Shown: positions 50,925-61,565 of the stretch, in pieces
How the letters are laid out: every line of letters begins with the position of its first letter
How positions within the stretch are numbered: position 1 is the first letter of the stretch
Assembly: GCF_051014685.1 (NCBI RefSeq)
Contig: NW_027478772.1
Span: 186,001-250,000, forward strand
Length of the DNA: 64,000 bases
Direction of reading: 5' to 3'
Source: Ptiloglossa arizonensis
Taxonomy: Eukaryota > Arthropoda > Insecta > Hymenoptera > Colletidae
Program-made: the position numbers and the translations under genes
The notes under the pieces: model-generated
The model's database searches: none
What the model saw: the letters and a program-made list of their open reading frames with translations, nothing else
Told to the model about the DNA's origin: nothing

Positions 50925-53900
50925 ATCAAAATTTTCGCAAGTCTGATACTTGAAACCAATAACTGGAATGGCCTAGGGGAAAAGTACGTACACCATTGTA
51001 ATGGGGCGAGTTTCTACATTCAGATGCAACAGGAATATATCGAGTTCGTCAATCCGTTCGCCAGATATGGGAATTTGAAGCTAAGGAATGGTTCAGAAAC
51101 CATCAAAATTTTCGCATGTCTGATACGCGAAACCAATAACTACTATTGCCTAGGGCAAAAATACACATACCGTTGTAATCGGGCGAGTTTCTGCTTTCAT
51201 ACGCAACAGGAATTTCTCGAGTTCGTCAATCCGTTCGCGAGATATGGAAGTTTGAAGTTAAGGAATGATTGAGAAACCATCAAAATTTTTGCAATTCTGA
51301 TACTCGAAACCTATAACTGGAATGGCAAAGGGGAAAAGTACGCACACCATTGTAATCGGGAGAGTCGATATTTTCAGATGCAACAGGAATTTCTCGAGTT
51401 CGTCAATCCGTTCGCGAGATATGGGAGTTAGAAGTTAAGGAATGGTTGAGAAACCATCAAAACTTTCGCAAGTCTGATACTCGAAGCCAATAACTGCAAT
51501 GGCACAGGGGAAAAATACACATACCGTTGTAATCGGGCGAGTTTATGCTTTCATATGCAACAGGAATTTCTCGAGTTCGTCAATCTGATCGCGAGAAATG
51601 GGAGTTTAAAGTTAAGGAATGGTTTAGAAACCATCAAAATTTTCGCGAGTCTGATACTCGAAACCAATAACTGGAATGGCCTAGGGGAAAAGTACGCACA
51701 CCATTGTAATCGGGAGAGTCTCTACTTACAGATGCAACAGGAATTTCTCGAGTTCGTCTATCCGTTCGCGAGATATGGGAGTTTGAAGTTAAGGAATGGT
51801 TGAGAAACCATCAAAATTTTCGAAAGTCAGATACTCGAAACCAATAACTACTGTGGCCTGCGGGAAAAATACACAGACCGTTGTAATCGGGCGAGTTTCT
51901 ACTTCCAGATGCAACAGGAATTTCACGAGTTCGTCAATCCGTTCGCGAGATATGGGAGTTTGAAGTTAAGGAATGGTTGAGAAACCATCAAAATTTTCGA
52001 AAGTCAGATACTCGAAACCAATAACTACTGTGGCCTGCGGGAAAAATACACAGACCGTTGTAATCGGGCGAGTTTCTGCTTTCATATGCAACAGGAATTT
52101 CTCGAGTTCGTCAATCCGTTCGCGAGATATGGAAGTTTGAAGTTAAGGAATGGTTGAGAAACCATCAAAATTTTCGCAAGTCTGATACTCGAAACCAATA
52201 ACTGGAATGGCCTAGGGGAAATGTACACACACCGTTGTGATCGGGCGAGTTTCTGCTTTCAGATGCAACAGGAATTTCTCGAGTTGGTCAATCCGTTCGC
52301 CAGATATGGGAATTTGAAGCTAAGGAATGGATGACACACCATCAAAATTTTCGCAAGTCTGATACGCGAAACCAATAACTACTATTGCCGAGGGCAAAAA
52401 TACACATACCGTTGTAATCGGGCGAGTTTCTGCTTTCATATGCAACAGGAATTTCCCGAGTTCGTCAATCTGTTCGCGAGAAATGGGAGTTTAAAGTTAA
52501 GGAATGGTTGCGAAACCATCAAAATTTTTGCAATTCTGATACTCGAAGCCAATAACTAGAATGTCCTGGGGGAAAAGTACACACACCATTGTAATCGGGC
52601 GAGTTTCTACATTCAGATGCAACAGGAATATCTCGAGTTCCTCAATCCGTTCGCCAGATATGGGAATTTGAAGCTAAGGAATGGTTGAGAAACCATCAAA
52701 ATTTTCGCAAGTCTGATACTCGAAACCAATAACTGCAATGGCATAGGGGAAAAGTACACACACCATTGTAATCGGGCGAGTTTCTACATTCAGATGCAAC
52801 AGGAATATCTCGAGTTCGTCAATTCGTTCGCGAGATATGGGAGTTTGAAGTTAAGGAATGGTTGAGAAACCATCAAAACTTTCGCAAGTCTGATACTCGA
52901 AACCAATAACTGCAATGGCATAGGGGAAAAGTACACACACCATTGTAATCGGGCGAGTTTCTACATTCAGAAGCAACAGGAATATCTCGAGTTCGTCAAT
53001 TCGTTCGCCAGATATGGGAATTTGAAGCTAAGGAATGGTTGAGGAACCATCAAAATTTTCGCAAGTCTGATACTCGAAACCAATAACTACTATTGCCTAG
53101 GGCAAAAATACACATACCGTTGTAATCGGGCGAGTTTCTGCTTTCATATGCAACAGGAATTTCTCGAGTTCGTCAATCCGTTCGCGAGATATGGAAGTTT
53201 GAAGTTAAGGAATGGTTGAGAAACCATCAAAATTTTCGCAAGTCTGATACTCGAAACCAATAACTGGAATGGCCTAGGGGAAAAGTACGCACACCATTGT
53301 AATCGGGCGAGTTTCTACATTCAGATGCAACAGGAATATCTCGAGTTCCTCAATCCGTTCGCCAGATATGGGAATTTGAAGCTAAGGAATGGTTGAGAAA
53401 CCATCAAAATTTTCGCAAGTCTGATACTCGAAACCAATAACTACTATTGCCTAGGGCAAAATACACATACCGTTGTAATCGGGCAACTTTCTGATTTCAG
53501 ATGCAACAGGAATTTCTCGAGTTCGTCAATCTGTTCGCGAGAAATGGGAGTTTAAAGTTAAGGAATGGTTGCGAATCTATCAAAATTTTTGCAATTCTGA
53601 TACTCGAGGCCAATAACTAGAATGTCCTGGGGGAAAAATACACAGACCGCTGTAATCGGGCGAGTTTCTACATTCAGATGCAACAGGAATATCTCGAGTT
53701 CGTCAATTCGTTCGCCAGATATGGGAATTTGAAGCTAAGGAATGGTTGAGAAACCATCAAAATTTTCGCAAGTCTGATACTCGAAACCAATAACTACTAT
53801 GGCCTAGGGCAAAAATACACATACCGTTGTGATCGGGCGGGTTTTCCTCTCAGATGCAACAGGAATTTCTCGAGTTCGTCAATCCGTTCGCGAGATATGG

Positions 53901-54313
53901 GAGTTTGAAGTTAAGGAATGGTTGAGAAACCATCAAAACTTTCGCAAGTCTGATACTCGAAACCAATAACTGCAATGGCATAGGGGAAAAGTACACACAC
54001 CATTGTAATCGGGCGAGTTTCTACATTCAGATGCAACAGGAATATCTCGAGTTCGTCAATTCGTTCGCCAGATATGGGAATTTGAAGCTAAGGAATGGTT
54101 GAGAAACCATCAAAATCTTCGCAAGTCTGATCCTCGAAACCACTAACTACTATGGCCTAGGGCAAAAATACACATACCGTTGTGATCGGGCGGGTTTTCC
54201 TTTCAGATGCAACAGGAATTTCTCGAGTTCGTCAATCCGTTCGCGAGATATGGGAGTTTGAAGTTAAGGAATGGTTGAGAAACCATCAAAACTTTCGCAA
54301 GTCTGATACTCGA
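50925..54313 (+). repeat. Right mixed block
   Basis: This is about 19 units. 50.9-51.8 kb repeats 47.7-48.6 kb at offset 3,184 (18 units minus 2). 50.85-52.32 kb matches 8.39-9.87 kb. A CAACTTTCTGATTTC unit occurs near 53,485, as in the left block at 10.3 kb. The stretch leads into the 14-mer HOR. I see no non-satellite DNA. Confidence 0.75.
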
Positions 54314-56790
54314 AACCCATAACTGCAATGGCATAGGGGAAAAGTACACACACCATTGTAATCGGGCGTGTTTCTACTTTCAGATGCAACAGGAATATCT
54401 CGAGTTCGTCAATTCGTTCGCCAGATATGGGAATTTGAAGCTAAGGAATGGTTGAGAAACCATCAAAATTTTCGCAAGTCTGATACTCGAAACCAATAAC
54501 TACTATTGCCTAGGGCAAAAATACACATACCGCTGTAATCGGGCGAGTTTCTGCTTTCATATGCAACAGTAATTTCTCGAGTTCGTCAATCCGTTCGCGA
54601 GATATGGGAATTTGAAGCTAAAGAATGGTTGAGAAACCATCAAAATTTTCGCAAGTCTGATACTCGAAACCAATAACTGGAATGGCCTAGGGGAAAAGTA
54701 TGCACACCATTGTAATCGGGCGAGTTTCTACATTCAGATGCAACAGGAACATCTCGAGTTCGTCAATCCGTTCGCCAGATATGGGAATTTGAAGCTAAGG
54801 AATGGTTGAGAAACCATCAAAATTTTCGCAAGTCTGATACGCGAAACCAATAACTACTATTGCCTACGGCAAAAATACACATACCGTTGTAATCGGGCGA
54901 GTTTCTGCTTTCATATGCAAGAGGAATTTCTCGAGTTCGTCAATCCGTTCGCGAGATATGGAAGTATGAAGTTAAGGAATGGTTGAGAAACCATCAAAAT
55001 TTTTGCAATTCTGATACTCGATACCTATAACTGGATTGGCAAAGGGGAAAAGTACGCACACCATTGTAATCGGGAGAGTCTCTACTTTCAGATGCAACAG
55101 GAATTTCTCGAGTTCGTCAATCCGTTCGCGAGATATGGGAGTTAGAAATTAAGGAATGGTTGAGAGTCCATCAAAATTTTCGCAAGTCTGATACTCGAAG
55201 CCCATAAGTAGAATGTCCTTGGGGAAAAATACACAGACCGCTGTAATCGGGCGAGTATCTGCTTTCGGATGCAACAGGAATTTCTCGAGTTCGTCAATCC
55301 GTTCGCGAGATATGGGAGTTTGAAGTTAAGGAATGGTTGAGAAACCATCAAAACTTTCGCAAGTCTGATACTCGAAACCAATAACTGCAATGGCATAGGG
55401 GAAAAGTACACACACCATTGTAATCGGGCGAGTTTCTAAATTCAGATGCAACAGGAATATCTCGAGTTCGTCAATTCGTTCGCCAGATATGGGAATTTGA
55501 AGCTAAGGAATGGTTGAGAAACCATCAAAATTTTCGCAAGTCTGATACTCGAAACCAATAACTACTATGGCCTAGGGCAAAAATACACATACCGTTGTGG
55601 TCGGGCGGGTTTTCCTTTCAGATGCAACAGGAATTTCTCGAGTTCGTCAATCCGTTCGCGAGATATGGGAGTTTGAAGTTAAGGAATGGTTGAGAAACCA
55701 TCAAAACTTTCGCAAGTCTGATACTCGAAACCAATAACTGCAATGGCATAGGGGAAAAGTACACACACCATTGTAATCGGGCGAGTTTCTACATTCAGAT
55801 GTAACAGGAATATCTCGAGTTCGTCAATTCGTTCGCCAGATATGGGAATTTGATGCTAAGGATTGGATGAGAAACCATCAAAATTTTCGCAAGTCTGACA
55901 CTCGAAACCAATAACTACTATTGCCTAGGGCAAAAATACACATACAGTTGTAATCGGGCGAGTTTCTGCTTTCATATGCAACAGGAATTTCTCGAGTTCA
56001 TTAATCTGTTCGCGAGAAATGGGAGTTTAAAGTTAAGGAATGGTTGCGAAACCATCAAAATTTTTGCAATTCTGATACTCGAAGCCAATAACTAGAATGT
56101 CCTGGGGGAAAAATACACAGACCGCTGTAATCGGGCGAGTATCTGCTTTAAGATGCAACAGGAATTTCTCGAGTTCGTCAATCCGTTCGCGAGATATGAG
56201 AGTTTGAAGTTAAGGAATGGTTGAGAAACCATCAAAACTTCCGCAAGTCTGATACTCGAAACCAATAACTGCAATGGCATAGGGGAAAAGTACACACACC
56301 ATTGTAATCGGGCGAGTTTCTACATTCAGATGCAACAGGAATATCTCGAGTTCGTCAATTCGTTCGCCAGATATGGGAATTTGAAGCTAAGGAATGGTTG
56401 AGAAACCATCAAAATTTTCGCAAGTCTGTTACTCGAAACCAATAACTACTATTGCCTAGGGCAAAAATACACACACCGTTGTAATCGGGCGAGTTTCTGC
56501 TTTCATATGCAACAGGAATTTCTCGAGTTCGTCAATCCGTTCGCGAGATATGGGAGTTTGAAGTTAAGGAATGGTTGAGAAACCATCAAAACTTTCGCAA
56601 GTCTGATACTCGAAACCAATAACCGGAATGCCCTAGGGGAAAAGTACACACACCATTGTAATCGGGCGAGTTTCTGCTTTCAGATGCAACAGGAATTTCT
56701 CGAGTTCGTCAATCCGTTCGCGAGATATGGGAGTTTGAAGTTAAGGAATGGTTGAGAAACCATCAAAACTTCCGCAAGTCTGATACTCGA
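54314..56790 (+). repeat. 14-mer HOR, copy 1 (2,477 bp)
   Basis: I set the phase at the AACCCATAACTGC marker (54,314; later copies at 59,091 and 61,566). The unit order includes AACAGTAATTTC, GTATGCACACC, GGAACATCTCGAG, TGCCTACGGC, GAAGTATGAAG, GATACCTATAACTGGATTGG, CCCATAAGTAG, GTTGTGGTCGGG, CAGATGTAACAGG with AAGGATTGGATG, TTCATTAATCTG, GATATGAGAG and CCGGAATGCCC. A related older version lies at 12.6-15.0 kb. Where the next copy should begin, AACCAATAAC is found at 56,791, so a junction follows. Confidence 0.82.
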
Positions 56791-57135
56791 AACCAATAAC
56801 TGCAATGGCATAGGGGAAAAGTACACACACCATTGTAATCGGGCGAGTTTCTACATTCAGATGTAACAGGAATATCTCGAGTTCGTCAATTCGTTCGCCA
56901 GATATGGGAATTTGATGCTAAGGATTGGATGAGAAACCATCAAAATTTTCGCAAGTCTGATACTCGAAACCAATAACTACTATTGCCTAGGGCAAAAATA
57001 CACATACAGTTGTAATCGGGCGAGTTTCTGCTTTCATATGCAACAGGAATTTCTCGAGTTCATTAATCTGTTCGCGAGAAATGGGAGTTTGAAGTTAAGG
57101 AATGGTTGAGAAACCATCAAAACTTTCGCAAGTCT
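56791..57135 (+). repeat. Junction segment between HOR copies
   Basis: 56,791-57,088 repeats 55,729-56,026 (offset 1,062, exactly 6 units), including CAGATGTAACAGG, GGATTGGATG and TTCATTAATCTG. At about 57,089 it changes (GAGTTTGAAG for GAGTTTAAAG), and by about 57,135 it joins the fourth unit of the HOR at GATACGCGAAACC. This is a record of out-of-register exchange inside the 14-mer array. Confidence 0.7.
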
Positions 57136-59090
57136 GATACGCGAAACCAATAACTACTATTGCCTACGGCAAAAATACACATACCGTTGTAATCGGGCGA
57201 GTTTCTGCTTTCATATGCAAGAGGAATTTCTCGAGTTCGTCAATCCGTTCGCGAGATATGGAAGTATGAAGTTAAGGAATGGTTGAGAAACCATCAAAAT
57301 TTTTGCAATTCTGATACTCGATACCTATAACTGGATTGGCAAAGGGGAAAAGTACGCACACCATTGTAATCGGGAGAGTCTCTACTTTCAGATGCAACAG
57401 GAATTTCTCGAGTTCGTCAATCCGTTCGCGAGATATGGGAGTTAGAAATTAAGGAATGGTTGAGAGTCCATCAAAATTTTCGCAAGTCTGATACTCGAAG
57501 CCCATAAGTAGAATGTCCTTGGGGAAAAATACACAGACCGCTGTAATCGGGCGAGTATCTGCTTTCGGATGCAACAGGAATTTCTCGAGTTCGTCAATCC
57601 GTTCGCGAGATATGGGAGTTTGAAGTTAAGGAATGGTTGAGAAACCATCAAAACTTTCGCAAGTCTGATACTCGAAACCAATAACTGCAATGGCATAGGG
57701 GAAAAGTACACACACCATTGTAATCGGGCGAGTTTCTAAATTCAGATGCAACAGGAATATCTCGAGTTCGTCAATTCGTTCGCCAGATATGGGAATTTGA
57801 AGCTAAGGAATGGTTGAGAAACCATCAAAATTTTCGCAAGTCTGATACTCGAAACCAATAACTACTATGGCCTAGGGCAAAAATACACATACCGTTGTGG
57901 TCGGGCGGGTTTTCCTTTCAGATGCAACAGGAATTTCTCGAGTTCGTCAATCCGTTCGCGAGATATGGGAGTTTGAAGTTAAGGAATGGTTGAGAAACCA
58001 TCAAAACTTTCGCAAGTCTGATACTCGAAACCAATAACTGCAATGGCATAGGGGAAAAGTACACACACCATTGTAATCGGGCGAGTTTCTACATTCAGAT
58101 GTAACAGGAATATCTCGAGTTCGTCAATTCGTTCGCCAGATATGGGAATTTGATGCTAAGGATTGGATGAGAAACCATCAAAATTTTCGCAAGTCTGACA
58201 CTCGAAACCAATAACTACTATTGCCTAGGGCAAAAATACACATACAGTTGTAATCGGGCGAGTTTCTGCTTTCATATGCAACAGGAATTTCTCGAGTTCA
58301 TTAATCTGTTCGCGAGAAATGGGAGTTTAAAGTTAAGGAATGGTTGCGAAACCATCAAAATTTTTGCAATTCTGATACTCGAAGCCAATAACTAGAATGT
58401 CCTGGGGGAAAAATACACAGACCGCTGTAATCGGGCGAGTATCTGCTTTAAGATGCAACAGGAATTTCTCGAGTTCGTCAATCCGTTCGCGAGATATGAG
58501 AGTTTGAAGTTAAGGAATGGTTGAGAAACCATCAAAACTTCCGCAAGTCTGATACTCGAAACCAATAACTGCAATGGCATAGGGGAAAAGTACACACACC
58601 ATTGTAATCGGGCGAGTTTCTACATTCAGATGCAACAGGAATATCTCGAGTTCGTCAATTCGTTCGCCAGATATGGGAATTTGAAGCTAAGGAATGGTTG
58701 AGAAACCATCAAAATTTTCGCAAGTCTGTTACTCGAAACCAATAACTACTATTGCCTAGGGCAAAAATACACACACCGTTGTAATCGGGCGAGTTTCTGC
58801 TTTCATATGCAACAGGAATTTCTCGAGTTCGTCAATCCGTTCGCGAGATATGGGAGTTTGAAGTTAAGGAATGGTTGAGAAACCATCAAAACTTTCGCAA
58901 GTCTGATACTCGAAACCAATAACCGGAATGCCCTAGGGGAAAAGTACACACACCATTGTAATCGGGCGAGTTTCTGCTTTCAGATGCAACAGGAATTTCT
59001 CGAGTTCGTCAATCCGTTCGCGAGATATGGGAGTTTGAAGTTAAGGAATGGTTGAGAAACCATCAAAACTTTCGCAAGTCTGATACTCGA
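57136..59090 (+). repeat. 14-mer HOR, copy 2, missing its first units
   Basis: This copy follows copy 1 at offset 2,300 and copy 3 at offset 2,477. The first roughly three units of the HOR are replaced by the junction segment. From GATACGCGAAACC onward it agrees with the other copies by eye, and it runs straight into a complete third copy. Confidence 0.8.
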
Positions 59091-61565
59091 AACCCATAAC
59101 TGCAATGGCATAGGGGAAAAGTACACACACCATTGTAATCGGGCGTGTTTCTACTTTCAGATGCAACAGGAATATCTCGAGTTCGTCAATTCGTTCGCCA
59201 GATATGGGAATTTGAAGCTAAGGAATGGTTGAGAAACCATCAAAATTTTCGCAAGTCTGATACTCGAAACCAATAACTACTATTGCCTAGGGCAAAAATA
59301 CACATACCGCTGTAATCGGGCGAGTTTCTGCTTTCATATGCAACAGTAATTTCTCGAGTTCGTCAATCCGTTCGCGAGATATGGGAATTTGAAGCTAAAG
59401 AATGGTTGAGAAACCATCAAAATTTTCGCAAGTCTGATACTCGAAACCAATAACTGGAATGGCCTAGGGGAAAAGTATGCACACCATTGTAATCGGGCGA
59501 GTTTCTACATTCAGATGCAACAGGAACATCTCGAGTTCGTCAATCCGTTCGCCAGATATGGGAATTTGAAGCTAAGGAATGGTTGAGAAACCATCAAAAT
59601 TTTCGCAAGTCTGATACGCGAAACCAATAACTACTATTGCCTACGGCAAAAATACACATACTGTTGTAATCGGGCGAGTTTCTGCTTTCATATGCAAGAG
59701 GAATTTCTCGAGTTCGTCAATCCGTTCGCGAGATATGGAAGTATGAAGTTAAGGAATGGTTGAGAAACCATCAAAATTTTTGCAATTCTGATACTCGATA
59801 CCTATAACTGGATTGGCAAAGGGGAAAAGTACGCACACCATTGTAATCGGGAGAGTCTCTACTTTCAGATGCAACAGGAATTTCTCGAGTTCGTCAATCC
59901 GTTCGCGAGATATGGGAGTTAGAAATTAAGGAATGGTTGAGAGTCCATCAAAATTTTCGCAAGTCTGATACTCGAAGCCCATAAGTAGAATGTCCTTGGG
60001 GAAAAATACACAGACCGCTGTAATCGGGCGAGTATCTGCTTTCGGATGCAACAGGAATTTCTCGAGTTCGTCAATCCGTTCGCGAGATATGGGAGTTTGA
60101 AGTTAAGGAATGGTTGAGAAACCATCAAAACTTTCGCAAGTCTGATACTCGAAACCAATAACTGCAATGGCATAGGGGAAAAGTACACACACCATTGTAA
60201 TCGGGCGAGTTTCTAAATTCAGATGCAACAGGAATATCTCGAGTTCGTCAATTCGTTCGCCAGATATGGGAATTTGAAGCTAAGGAATGGTTGAGAAACC
60301 ATCAAAATTTTCGCAAGTCTGATACTCGAAACCAATAACTACTATGGCCTAGGGCAAAAATACACATACCGTTGTGGTCGGGCGGGTTTTCCTTTCAGAT
60401 GCAACAGGAATTTCTCGAGTTCGTCAATCCGTTCGCGATATGGGAGTTTGAAGTTAAGGAATGGTTGAGAAACCATCAAAACTTTCGCAAGTCTGATACT
60501 CGAAACCAATAACTGCAATGGCATAGGGGAAAAGTACACACACCATTGTAATCGGGCGAGTTTCTACATTCAGATGTAACAGGAATATCTCGAGTTCGTC
60601 AATTCGTTCGCCAGATATGGGAATTTGATGCTAAGGATTGGATGAGAAACCATCAAAATTTTCGCAAGTCTGACACTCGAAACCAATAACTACTATTGCC
60701 TAGGGCAAAAATACACATACAGTTGTAATCGGGCGAGTTTCTGCTTTCATATGCAACAGGAATTTCTCGAGTTCATTAATCTGTTCGCGAGAAATGGGAG
60801 TTTAAAGTTAAGGAATGGTTGCGAAACCATCAAAATTTTTGCAATTCTGATACTCGAAGCCAATAACTAGAATGTCCTGGGGGAAAAATACACAGACCGC
60901 TGTAATCGGGCGAGTATCTGCTTTAAGATGCAACAGGAATTTCTCGAGTTCGTCAATCCGTTCGCGAGATATGAGAGTTTGAAGTTAAGGAATGGTTGAG
61001 AAACCATCAAAACTTCCGCAAGTCTGATACTCGAAACCAATAACTGCAATGGCATAGGGGAAAAGTACACACACCATTGTAATCGGGCGAGTTTCTACAT
61101 TCAGATGCAACAGGAATATCTCGAGTTCGTCAATTCGTTCGCCAGATATGGGAATTTGAAGCTAAGGAATGGTTGAGAAACCATCAAAATTTTCGCAAGT
61201 CTGTTACTCGAAACCAATAACTACTATTGCCTAGGGCAAAAATACACACACCGTTGTAATCGGGCGAGTTTCTGCTTTCATATGCAACAGGAATTTCTCG
61301 AGTTCGTCAATCCGTTCGCGAGATATGGGAGTTTGAAGTTAAGGAATGGTTGAGAAACCATCAAAACTTTCGCAAGTCTGATACTCGAAACCAATAACCG
61401 GAATGCCCTAGGGGAAAAGTACACACACCATTGTAATCGGGCGAGTTTCTGCTTTCAGATGCAACAGGAATTTCTCGAGTTCGTCAATCCGTTCGCGAGA
61501 TATGGGAGTTTGAAGTTAAGGAATGGTTGAGAAACCATCAAAACTTTCGCAAGTCTGATACTCGA
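59091..61565 (+). repeat. 14-mer HOR, copy 3 (2,475 bp, private 2-bp deletion)
   Basis: This is a full copy. It is 2 bp shorter than copy 1 because of a deletion near 60,431-60,440, where TTCGCGATATGGG replaces TTCGCGAGATATGGG. That deletion removes bases inside the CENP-B-box-like motif of that unit. Another private change is ACATACTGTTG near 59,658. Otherwise no difference from copy 4 was seen. Confidence 0.85.
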
